A stretch of DNA of 64,000 bases from assembly GCF_016801865.2 (NCBI RefSeq), contig NC_068939.1:129918917-129982916 (forward strand), written 5' to 3'. A model generated the notes under the pieces. That model searched no databases. It was not told the DNA's origin and saw only the letters and a list, made by a program, of their open reading frames with translations. The DNA comes from Culex pipiens pallens. Lineage: Eukaryota > Arthropoda > Insecta > Diptera > Culicidae. This document shows positions 24,043-36,000 of the stretch, piece after piece (positions within the stretch are counted from its first letter, which is position 1; each line of letters opens with the position of its first letter). The position numbers and the translations under genes are program-made.

Positions 24043-25490
24043 ATGAGGTCCAAAAAACCTAAAAAATCTTAAAATTGCTCGCATTTCCGTAACACTTTAT
24101 CAATTCCAACTCTCTTAGTTGCATTCGAAAGAACTTTTGAAGCACTTCAAAATGTGCCATAGACATCCAGGATCGGTTTGACTTTTTCTCATAGCTTTTG
24201 CAAATTACTGTTAAAAATTGATTTTTTTAAAACCTTAATATCTTTTTGCAACAGCCTTCAACACCCATACTCCCATAGGTCAAAAGTTAGAGAATTTCAT
24301 GGAATATAAGCCTATGGGGTGTGCGTGTATACGGGAGTAAAGTCGTTCTCCGGACCGTTCCGCCGGTATTCGCCCAAAACTTGCGGTAAAGTGGTGATTC
24401 GCGGCGTAAAGTGACCGGATTCGTCGCAGGAACGTGCAGTGAATCCGCTACCGGTGAAATCCGATCCCGCCGGTCGTTAATTTAGGTGAATTTAGTGCGC
24501 GAAATTTCGTTCGGCCACGGGTCAAAGCAGCAGCAGCAGCAGCTGGAAAAAACAATACACCTAGCCGGGCCCCTTTGAACAGTCGTCGTCGTCGTCGTCC
24601 CTCGACCACGCTGTCCTTTTTGTGCGGCTGATAGTGTAGTGTGGAAGAAGCAAATACAACTTTGCGACACGGAAAGCGCGGACTGTGGAAAAAAATTTTA
24701 AAAGCAGTGAAGCCCAAGACCGAGTTCAGTGGCAGCGCATCTGGAGACAGCTCATGACCCGGGGGTTGTCTGAGCAGTAAAAGAAAAAAAGTAAGTAAGC
24801 CTATGGTATTAACTTTTTGGCCAATCACAGTATTTCTCATATATTTACGATTTTTCTATAACAAACTTTTTACAACGTTAGTTTTTGCCCTGTAGGCTTC
24901 CATAGCGCCACTTTTTGTCACAATTTTTACATATTCGGAATCCTCGGGAAATTTCACGTTAGCTTGAAGTATTGGAGTAGTAAATTTGATTGAAAAAAAA
25001 TGCCACTTAGAATGAATTAAAATATTTTTTAACAATTTGTTGGAGAAGGGGTGAAACAGGATTTCGCCTCCTTGAAACAGCATTTGACGTATTGATCACA
25101 GGGTAAATAAGATCTTTTCTTTTTTCAAAAAATGTTTTATTTAATTTTTTTTTAAACAAATTTATAGAAAAATCGAAAAACTATGAGAAAAACTGCGATT
25201 GGCCAAAGTTAATACCATAGGCTTATAGTCCATAAAATTACATATCTTTTGACCCATGAGAGTAACTATGGGTGTTGGAGGCTGTTGCAAAAAGATATTA
25301 AGATTAAAAAAAAAAATTAAACAGTAATTTGCAAAAGCTATGAGAAAAAGCTAAACTGATCCTGGGTGTCTATGCTACATTTTGAATTGCTTCAAAAGAG
25401 CTTTCGAATGCAACTAAGAGAGTTGGAATTGATGAAGTTTTACGGAAATGCGAGAAATTTTAAGATTTTTTAGGTTTTTTGGACCTCAAA
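24043..25490. mobile_element. Foldback element with a captured insert
   Basis: The left arm (24043-24317) and right arm (about 25195-25490) are inverted copies. Landmarks are GAGGTCCAAAAAACCTAAAA / TTAGGTTTTTTGGACCTC and CCAACTCTCTTAGTTGCATT / AATGCAACTAAGAGAGTTGG. A partial copy of the same family is at 28665-28760. The left arm is broken by a 478-bp insertion at 24318-24795. Confidence 0.82.
24318..24795 (+). mobile_element. GC-rich retroposed-looking insert with 11-bp TSD
   Basis: The insert is bounded by an exact direct repeat TAAGCCTATGG (24307-24317 and 24796-24806). The related sequence at 28690, and the opposite arm at 25205-25225, show the unfilled site with one copy. The insert is GC-rich and contains (CAG)n near 24525-24541 and (GTC)n near 24582-24599. 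It ends in an A-rich tail (AAAAGAAAAAAAGTAAG). An A-rich 3' end with a variable-length duplication is the signature of LINE-mediated retroposition. No protein is recognisable; it resembles a 5' untranslated exon. Confidence 0.7.
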
Positions 25491-25754
25491 CTTCGAAGCC
25501 CGTTTTACCCCGCTTCCCTTTGTCGTAGAGGGCTCATATTTGGCATGAGTTCATCTCATGAATAGACAAACAAACGCTGAAAGTTTAATCCAAATTAGAG
25601 CACCTCGATACGACCTGTTGCACATTGGTGAAAAACTCGCTGTTAAATGTACTTAACTGAAACATCATAATTGATGTTTGAAATGTTATTTTAGAATAAT
25701 AAATTAATAACGGACATTTTTGAAAATAAAAATGCGTGTTTTAACTAATGGAGC

Positions 25755-27145
25755 AGTTCTCTCAGATTTCGGTAATTCTTTTTTTTTTCTATTTTCAATC
25801 TGACAGAAACTTTTTTGGTGCCTTCGATATGCCCAAAGAAGCCATTTTGCATCATTAGTTTGACCATATAATTTTCCATACAAATTTGGCAGCTGTCCAT
25901 ACAATAATTATGTGTGAAAATTCAAAAATCTGTATCTTTTGAAGGAATTTTTTGATCGATTTGGTGTCTTCGGCAAAGTTGTAGGTGGATATGGACGAAG
26001 CTGAAAAAAATGATACACGGTAAAAAAATTGTGATTTTTTATTTAACTTTTTTTACTATAACTTGATTAGCAAAAAAACACTTTTTTATTTTTTGATATG
26101 TTTTAGAGGACATAAAATGCCAACTTTTCAGAAATTTCCGGGCTGTGAAAAAAATCTTTGACCAAATGAATTTTTGAATCAATACTGATAAAAAAAATCG
26201 AAATATTGGTCGCAAAAATTTCAGCTCCTTTTTTCGTTGAAAATCAAATTTGCAACCAAAAAGTACTTCAGTGAAATTTTGATAAAGTGCACCGTTTTCA
26301 AGTTTAATCCATTTTTAGGTGACTTTTCTGAAATTAGTCGCAGTTTTTCATTTTTTTAATTAGTGCACATGTTTGCCCACTTTTGAAAAAATATTTTTGA
26401 AAAGCTGAGAAAATTCTCTATATTTTGCTTTATTGAACATTGTTGATACGACCCTTAGTTACTGAGATATTGCCATGCAAGTGTTTGAAAACAGGAAAAT
26501 TGATGTTTTCTAAGCCTCACCCAAACAACCCACCATTTTCTAATGTCGTCTAGAAATAGATTTAACTTGAAAACGGTGCACTTTTTAAAAAATTCACTGA
26601 AGTACTTTTTGATTGCAAATTTGATTTTACACTGAAAAATGAAGTTGAAAAATTTTTGCGACCAATATTTCGATTTTTTGAAAAAATCAGTATTGATTCA
26701 AAAATTTATAACTCGGTCAAAGATTTTTTTCACAACCTGGAAATTTCTGAAAAGTTGGCATTTTATGTCCTCTAAAACATATAAAAAAAATATTGTTTTT
26801 TTTTTGCAAGTTTTAGTGACAAAAAGTTAAATAAAAAATCACCAATTATTTTTTACCGTGTATCTTTTTTTTTCAGTGTAGTCCATATCCATACCTACAA
26901 CTTTGCCGAAGACACCGAATCGATCAAAAAATTCCTTCTAAAGATACAGATTTTTGAATTTTCATACATCATTTTTGTATGGACAGTTGCCAAATTTTTA
27001 TGGAAAATTATATGGACAAACTAATGATGCAAAATGGCTTCTTTGGGCATACCGAAGGCACCAAAAATGTTTCAGTCGCATTAAAAAATACAGAAATTAA
27101 AATTCTAAAATAAAGACCGATTTCCTAGAGAATTGCTCAATAAAT
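25755..27145. mobile_element. 1.4 kb foldback element
   Basis: The two arms pair across a centre near 26430. Landmarks are GGTGTCTTCGGCAAAGTTGT / ACAACTTTGCCGAAGACACC and TGCCCAAAGAAGCCATTTTG / CAAAATGGCTTCTTTGGGCA. Fragments of the same family lie at 13080-13210, 39860-40060, 52850-53235 and 61290-61560, so it is one of the most abundant families here. No transposase is seen. Confidence 0.85.
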
Positions 27146-29389
27146 GTAAACAAATGTATTGTTTTGTTCAGGTGAACTATTTAAGTAATTAATATGGAAA
27201 AATTTGCATCAATTTTACTTTTTTTAAATCATTTTATGTTTACAATGGTTTTTGAAATGTTTTTTTTTTATATATTTAAGAAATAAATGTGTTTTAAAGT
27301 CTGTTAGGTTTTCATGTTGTTTCAAGCCATATCGGTCAATGAAACATATTTGTTTACTATGTAGGGTGAGCAAATGTCCTCTTTTATTCTTTATATCTAT
27401 CATTAGACCCACACCATGCATCAAAACATCAGGTTAAATTTGATATAAAAATAACAGTTTTCCTATAAATGACCCGGGTCCACAATTGCATTATGATCCT
27501 GGGTCCACTATTGGAAAAGGGGGTCTATAACAAGCAAAAAGATATGTATTTGTACAAAGGGTTATGCAATAGAGCATAAAAAATTGAAAACTTGTGAAAA
27601 ATGCTCGTCGCCTCTACTGGGGGGTCCACTAATGGTTAAAATATCCTATAACATATAAGATGGTCTAGCTGAGCTGATGTTATAACTGTGTAGATTTCAA
27701 ATTCTTTATCAACTAATTATCGGAATTCCGTAACAGTTCAAACTTTACACAATGACTGCGGTCTCCGTCTTCATGATTGACTGACACTGATGGGGATCTT
27801 TGAAGAAGATCATCGTCGTCGGCTCGGCGGAACTAACAGCTTCCATTCCCTCAACCAGACTTGAGCTCACAGACCGTGACAGAAGGAGTAACGATGATAC
27901 ACTCGGCATCTGGTTACCGTCACCGAGCCGCCCCGGGTTTGCCGGTAGACGCAATCGGTTTAAATTTTGGTCCAAAAGCATAACAAACAAGCGCCCACCG
28001 GGTCGGAGTGTCTTTTTTTTGGGTTTTTAGCGGCGGCGGCCAATCAATAACAACTTGACAGCCCGTGTGGCGTGTGTTTGTGTGTGGTTCAGGTCACACA
28101 CACACACGCAAAACCCACAGAAGTTCTCACGACCTCTCACGCGACTCGACACCCATCACGATCAGAGTCGGTTCTGAGTGTCACGGTTAAGGTACCGCGG
28201 TAATGAACACTAATTAGAGTTTGATCGCTGACTGTGTTCGTGTGTGTGGGTAAAACTGCAACTGTTGGGGGCTGCTGCTGCTACGGACTGAGCGATTTGT
28301 ACAAGTTAGCATTGGGAAATTGTGTTGGTTGTGATCTCGCAAAACTGGTCAGAAGGGAATGCGAGGTGTGACCGGTTGTTATTATGTGATGATGGGGGGA
28401 CCTGCCAAGGAAATGCCAATTACCACGTGTCATTTGGAGAGCCTGATAACGAATCCGTACATCGTGAACAAAGTAACACTCGTTACTGAAACGACAGTGC
28501 TGGATCGTGATGTTGTAGTTCAGCTAGCAGTTTTACGTGCAATAAACTTGCATCGAATTATTAATCTAAACTTGTTTTTCGTCATTTTAATTTTTAATTG
28601 AAAGTATCGTGAAATACGGGTCATACTATTTCGGCCAGGGAACCCCTCAGACAAAATATGAGTCAAAGATAAGGAATTTCATGGACTGTAAGCCTACGGT
28701 ATTAAATTTTTCGCAGTTTTTCTCATAGCTTTACGATTTTGTTTACAAATTTTTTTTTAATGCTTTTATTGAATCTTTTAAGCTCGACAATCAAGCAATC
28801 GGATTTTTTTTACCAAACTTACAAAATCTTCGTAAACAAACTTTTCAAAAAAAAATAAAAAAAATGGCGGATCACTCAAGCTGTCAAACGCCAAAAAGGT
28901 GCGTGCATTGTTTATTTTTTTTGTTTATGTTTCATAGTCTTTACGAAATTCACTACTCACGATCTGCTTATGGTGAACAAAACACAATGCTAAATAGTTT
29001 GTTATAGCATTCATTTGGGTGCTGAAAACTGCAACTTTTCAGCATTTGTATTGAATGGTAATGCTTTTTCGACACTGTTTTGATTTTTGAGTTGACCAAC
29101 CACATGAACACCAATCAAAGTTACGAAGTGAGGAAGTTCAGCCGAGACTTTTGCTGAAAAAATAATCATTTTACAACTAAATATCATTCGTTTAAATAAA
29201 AATAAGGCAGATATTTCGGATGTATGATTTAAAGAGCCAACAGGAATTTCTAATAAGATATTACATTTTTATGAAATTGTGATTTGGTGTATAAATAAGA
29301 TGACAGAAATAAATTACATTCTACACAGTCTACACTCTAAATATGGCACTAAAATTGGCAATCCTCTCGTGAAGCCAAACTTTGGTAGA
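27146..29389. other. Intergenic between ESS-2 and the T-box gene
   Basis: Positions 27720-28360 are GC-richer, mostly unique and contain a short CA run (28094-28107); they may be regulatory. Positions 28610-28770 are a fragment of the 24043-25490 family. Positions 28960-29110 include a GTGCTGAAAA-type repeat as at 31480. No ORF is convincing. Confidence 0.4.
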
Positions 29390-29395
29390 TTTATT
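29390..29395 (-). terminator. Polyadenylation signal of the T-box gene
   Basis: AATAAA on the minus strand, 82 nt past the stop codon at 29477. It is the nearest canonical hexamer. Confidence 0.55.
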
Positions 29396-29476
29396 TATGG
29401 CACTGGGTTTTTTTTCTTCTTCATATTTACACTTCTCTATTCAACTCTGACTGATTAAACTTGCCGACACGGGAGT

Positions 29477-30021
29477 TCATCTTTGCACGTAATCAATGCA
29501 GCTGTTGGTCTGGCGCATCAGCTGGTGATGACCCGGGGTCGGAGATCCGTAAAAGCCCTGGTAGTGGCCGGTGTAGCCCGTCGTAGCCGCTGCCATCACC
29601 GCCGGGTGGCCACCACCGGACGACGTGTGGTGCGGGGGCGTCGTCGAGGCCATTTTGTACTTGTCATACTTGTCGAAGGAACTCACGTATCCGGCGTGAT
29701 GCGAGCTGGACAGCGGGTTGTGGTGATGATGATGGTGGTGGTGGTGCGGGTGATGGTAGATCGGACCGAACCCGCTGGCGTCGGTGCCGTACGGTTGCGC
29801 TAGCATGGCCGGGTTGGGGACGTACGGGGACCCGAGGCCACCGGATGGGCTCATCAGGGACGGTTGGAAGGCGTTCGAGACGATCGCAGTGCTAGCGGTA
29901 CTGCTGCTGCTGACGGCCGAATTGGGTGACAACGAAGGACCTGTCATCGTTCCGGGTCCCGAGCTCGACGTTGGCGTCATCGCCGAAGAAGTTGCTGCCA
30001 TTTCGCCGCCGCTGCCCTCTT
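29477..30021 (-). CDS. org-1: T-box gene exon 7 (C-terminus)
   Basis: The acceptor is TTTTCCAG at 30022. It encodes a Ser/Thr/Pro-rich tail, a run of nine consecutive His in an HHP-rich stretch, and a GYTGHYQGFYGS-type end, stopping at 29477. A minus-strand AATAAA at 29390-29395 lies 82 nt downstream. The tail presumably holds transactivation function (inference). Confidence 0.88.
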
Positions 30022-33000
30022 CTGGAAAAGACATCAAAGAGAGAACAAAACACGCACATTTGCGCACTCGTTAAATGTGTCTTCAAAAAGGGATTCACAC
30101 ATGCGCTACGTTTATTGGAAGGAGAAAAAAGTGATTCTTCAGAAGGTATGAGGGTAATTTTAAGTACCAGCTACCATTCATAAACGAGAAGTGCATCTTT
30201 CAATGGAACCAGGAAGGGTGAGAATGAGAAGTTTATGTTTTCATCAGTGAGGCGTGGAGTTGCAGCAAGTACAGATAAAAAAGAACTCGAGAAAGCACTT
30301 CATAAAATCCGAAGCGCATTAAACGGATTATGGTCTGTCAACAAAGTGGTATAACGTAGAATTTATTTCGCTCTTTTTTCCTCATAACGACAACAATGAA
30401 GTACTGCCAGAGGATGACTCGAAAGGTTAAAAAAATCATATTTGCCCACGCACTAATTGGAATGAGTTATTGCAGTAGTAAAACTGATTGTACGCCCTTT
30501 TTAAAGGCATTTTTGAACTAAGAATTGTTGTAATCGTATTTACAACCACATAAAAATTAAATTGGGTTCGCTAGAACCAAAACATAAAAAAACGATTTTT
30601 TATTGAATATTCCTGGTTAATATCCTCAACATTCCCTGCCTGCTCTTGTGGAATCGCTGGCGGCGGTTGGACTCGCAATCCAAAGGTCGTCAGTTCGAAC
30701 CCTGGTGGAAGGTTCCTTCGAGTAAACATAGGTTTGGGTAGGAGAGCACCGTTGGACTCCTAGGTTCGAGCGGAAACTTGCAATAGGATGGTTTTTTTGA
30801 TCTTCAACTTTATCCAAAAAACGCTGACAAAATTGTATGAAACTTGGAGACTGATGCAGATTAGCTTCATTGGACATGGGAAGGCTCTAACATAGATAAC
30901 CCAACTTTGATATAGTACACCCAAAGTTAAAGATCGAGGGGATAGTCCTCCCGAAAAGAAACGTGAGGAAAGTACTATTTTGCGAGAGTATAGACCTCTC
31001 GCGTGTTCATTCGTTCATTGAAACAGTTCATCCTATTAAGTGGTTTATATATGGACAAATGACCGCCACTTAGTCACCGAACCATGGAAGGACTTGAGTT
31101 AATTTTACTACCGAACCGTGCTCTTTCTCCTCTCGTATGCCGATGCCCAGTTCTGGGTGTAGTTTATGCATCAAGTTGTGAAAAGAAGATTTTTTTCCAG
31201 AATGAGTTGAATTAATTTTGAAAAGTGTTACTATTCGATTTTGTTATTTTTGGTTCATAAAAGCAGGCTTTTACGTCGTTCGAGAATGACAAAAAAAGTA
31301 AGCAGTTTCACGTGATTTCACGACGGAATCGGAAAAAAATCTTTTTTGCAATTCCGTCGTGAAACTACTTACTTTTCCTGTCATTCTTGAACGACGAAAT
31401 AGCCTACTTTTCTGTACCAAAAATAACAGAATCGAATAGCAACACATTTCAAAATAAATGCTGAAAAGTAACACTTTTCAGCACTCAAATGGGTGCTGAA
31501 AAGTTGAACTTTTCAGCACTTGTTTCGAAAAGTAACACTTTTCAACATTTTGTTGATTTACACGATTTATTGACAAAATACATGAAAATTTTACATAAAA
31601 TTTCACTCAGTGTGTGTTTTTTGGAATTGCAAAAAATGTTGTATGGAACTCGTTGCAAAACTTGATTTTTTCAGCACTCTTCGTATTTATCCAACTCGGT
31701 GAACCTCGTTGGATAAATGCACGACTCGTGCTGAAAAAATCCTCTTTTTGCAACTTGTTGCATAAACTACTATTTTGGGATCTCGTAAAGAATTGCTTTT
31801 TTGTAAAATAGCATATTGTTTTAGAACTGTTCAGAATAGTTTTTTATCAACAAAGAAAGCAAATTAACCTTTATTTTTCTGAATAATAAATGCATCCGCG
31901 CCCCACATACAATCAGCTTTTGGACCACGTTAAGAACCTTGTCAATACCACTTGAAATTTAGATTTATTATTCAAATTTCACGTTCATTCGCCCAATTCA
32001 CTGTTAACTAGCAATGCTTCTGTTTCCGCATCCAAGCTGTAAACTCCACAGAAAGCCTCATCCTCCAGCATATCCGAAATCTCGTCCTGCTCGTCGTCAT
32101 CCCTACCAAGAAAGATCGCCGTTGCCCTAGGAATGACCCACTGCTCCAGGTACCGTCCAACCTCAAAGTCCTTCTTCAACTGGAACTCGTGCTTCTCGGG
32201 ATCACTGGTCTCGTACTGCGTCGGGTTGAAAAAATTGAAGAAACTGTCCGCGCTCTTCCTAACCAAGTCAACACCCTCCTTCCAGTGGATGTCCTGACCA
32301 ATCGCTTCATAAATCTCGGTACCACTCGTCAAATACCGCTTCTTCAATACCGAATCGCTGAAGAACTCGTTCGCCTCAAACTCAAACTCCAGCTCAAATC
32401 CGGGCGAGGGCTCCCCCAGATCCAACGACCGGACATCCACCAACTTCCGCAGCGCGTCCTCGTCCTCCTTCCGTATCATACCCGGCAGCAGATCACTCAT
32501 CCGGAATACGCTCAACCAGAACTCCGGAACGCCGCCGGGCTGTTCCGACGCACTGTGGTCAACCATGCCGAGGTAGCCCTCGGGAAGGTCGGCCAGCTTT
32601 GGCACGTACGAACCGGTCACAATCTGGCGCCGTTTTTCGCAGGAATCTTCGTACAGCCGCCGTAGGTCCAGTTCCAGCTTGTTCTCCCGCCGGTCGTTAT
32701 CTACCATGTCCAGGTGTAGTTTTCGGAGGGCGGCCACGTTGGTGCGGATGTTGGCCGGAAGGGACGCGATCCGCTTGAGTTGGGTGATCTTGGACTCCAT
32801 GGTGTGAGATTTTTTTTTTGCAATTCCGTCGTGAAACTACTTACTTTTCCTGTCATTCTTGAACGACGAAATAGCCTACTTTTCTGTACCAAAAATAACA
32901 GAATCGAATAGCAACACTTTTCAAAATAAATGCTGAAAAGTTCTACTTTTCAGCGCTCAAATGGGTGCTGAAAAGTTGAACTTTTCAGCACTTGTTTTGA

Positions 33001-36000
33001 AAAGTAACACTTTTCAACATTTTTTTTTGATTTAAACGATTTATTGACAAAATACATGAAAATTTTACATAAAATTTCACTCAGTGTGTGTTTTTTGGAA
33101 TTGCAAAAAATGTTGTATGGAACTCGTTGCAAAACTTGATTTTTTCAGCACTTTTCGTATTTATCCAACTCGGTGAACCTCGTTGGATAAATGTACGACT
33201 CGTGCTGAAAAAATCCTCTTTTTGCAACTTGTTGCATAAACTACTATTAATCGTTGATTAATCGCCAAAAATAACAGTACTGAAAAGTATAGTAAAAAGT
33301 CGTATTCAGCAATCTCAGTGTTTAATACTGTTAGAAAAAAGTTTAATTTAAAAATCCAATTGCAAGGGTGTTTCCCGAATTGCACAATTTTTTTTTGTCT
33401 ATCTACAAAACTCAGTTAACGTTTTGACAAATTCCTGAATAATTTTGGAATCCGTTAATTTTTCACACCCAAAGCAATCATTTCTACAGTGCAATGTAAT
33501 ATCAAAGTGATGACAATTATATGCAGCTCTACTTCAAATGAGTGCTGAGATCATCTTGCCATCCGTGCAAGTTCCACTCTTAGAGAGATTTAAAGAGAGC
33601 GTGCAAAAGATGATAATCAGTAGGGTTGTAATCTAAAGTGCCATGGATCTAATCTGGATTTACGGATAATTTTTTTTTTTGCATTTATCAAACATTTTTA
33701 TGAACTAGATCGATTGCAAATTTTGTGGGACTGGGGATTTCAGATTCGGCTTGCGTGTAGTGAAGAATTCCATCATTGACATGATTTTTGTTCAAGATTT
33801 AACAAATTGTTTACTGATTTGCTGCTTTAAAGCTTTAAAAAATGGCTGTAACTTACTTTTGTATCCCGGCCCACGATCCGATTTCATACGCTCGTTCATC
33901 GTGGAGATTCTTTCCTGGGAGCTGCAACGAGAGCGAGAGAGGCGCCACACGAAAGTGTCACGATTATTAACCTGTTTTAGTGCACGATATTCTAAGTTGA
34001 GCCCAAGTCTAAGTCAGTCAGTTACTTGGCGTATGATTACCATTGGAAACGGGTTTGATAAGCCGAGCTGCATTAACATCACGATTACATTTGATCACGG
34101 TGGTTGAGAGTGGTCATGGTATGTTTTGAATGGTTAATTTATTTTGCATTAGGATAAGGTAAAGAAGTTGAGTTGAGTTTAATTTTATAACAATTGCAAC
34201 AAAATATCCATTTAAAAAAAATGTGCTTTTTTTATTAATACCCATGTGCTGTGGGTTTCCTGTGCAAATAACATTTTAAAAAGTACACTAGAAAAGAATC
34301 TTAAAATAGATTGCAGAAAGAAGTGGACAAAGGAGATCAATTCCTATAGCTTATGATATGCATAAATAAACGATCCCAAATGTTTGATTTATCTGTTGTT
34401 TACATTAATTTTTGTGGCCCAGCTTGTGGAACGTCATAGTACAAGCTGCTAGTAACTTTTTTTTGCCGGTCTAAACAGGTCCAAACCATTCACCTCCAAC
34501 GCAACGGTCCAGATGAGGCAAATCATAAGTCAAGCATTGTTTGGAAAACTTGCACTCTCGTCTCGGGAAAGAGGTTCGTGGGTTTTGGTTTTTATTTGTT
34601 TACAAAGGTGGTCAAATTTTCCGAAAGAAGTGGGTCGAAGAAGGAAAAAAAGATGTTCTTGTCATTGTGTGATGGAATACGGACCCCCTTAAGAAATGGT
34701 CAAAATGTAGCAGTTTTGCTAACTGGCCTTTCAAATATCACGCGGTTGTGGTAAACAAATGCAGATGTTTTCGGTCAGATGGTTTGATAAATTGACGCTA
34801 GCGATAATGCGGGGATTCAGCAGATGTAACTTTTCCGAGATGTTAAAAGTTCAACAGAATGAGACATGAGTTTCCAAAGTCCATTTCGATGTCCTGTTTG
34901 AAATTACATTTATACGCTGCATCAATCAGTGCGTTGAATGAACTTCGATTATTTATAACCTCAGTAATTACCGATCACCTCAAAGTTATTTTGACTGCAC
35001 GTCGTTATCATCAATGCAGCGAGAATACAACAAAGTCTCCACCACCTGATCAACTGTTGCTAGCAGCGGATCACCCAACAGTGGTTATCACCTGGACTAC
35101 GGAAGATTACGCCCGAGCATAAAAGCCTGGCGCCGGCATCCTGGCAGCATCAGTTTCGACGATGAGATCGTTCACGGTACTAGCTCTGGCAGCAACCTTG
35201 GCGGTTGCTTCGGCCGCCTTCGTGCCGAACACCAGCCAGGTCAAGTACGCCGACAAGGAATGGCTGCACAAGCAGGAGGATCTGCTTCTGCTGTTCCGTC
35301 ACGTGTACCAGAAGGACTGGAATCCGCAGCTGGTGGCGTACGCCAAGAACTTTAAGTTGCAAGGAAACTTCCAGCTGTACAACAACGTTGACGCCGCTAA
35401 GGAGTTCTGGGCGTACTACGAGCATGGATTGCTGCCCAAGGGTGAGGTGTTCTCGATCTACGACGAGGTGCACCGTGAGCAGGCAATCGCTCTGTTCCAC
35501 ATGTTCTACTACGCCAAGGATTGGGATACCTTCTACAAGACCGCGGCCTGGGCTCGTTACTACGTGAACGAGGGTATGTTTGTGTACGCCTTGACCGTTG
35601 CCGTGACCCACCGACCGGATATGGCTGGATTCGTTCTGCCGGCTCCGTACGAGATCTACCCGTACTACTTCATCAACACCGAGGTCATCCAGAAGGCGCA
35701 GCAGTACAAGATGCAGGGATATTACAACATGAAGAAGGTCGAGGGAGTGTACCAGTCGGTCATTACCACCAACTACACGGGTTGGTATCTGCACTCGAAC
35801 CCGGAGCAGAAGATCACCTACTTCACCGAGGATATTGGTCTGAACACGTACTACTACTACTTCCACATTGACTATCCGTTCTGGATGGGAGGCAAGGAAT
35901 TCGGCCTGTACAAGGACCGTCGTGGAGAGCTGTACCTGTACGAACATCAGCAAATCTTGGCCCGCTACTACCTCGAGCGTCTGTCGAACGATCTTGGTCA

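Noticed and set aside
24448..24840. 130-codon minus-strand ORF over the GC-rich insert
   Set aside because: It crosses the insertion border into the foldback arm, is low in complexity and has no domain.
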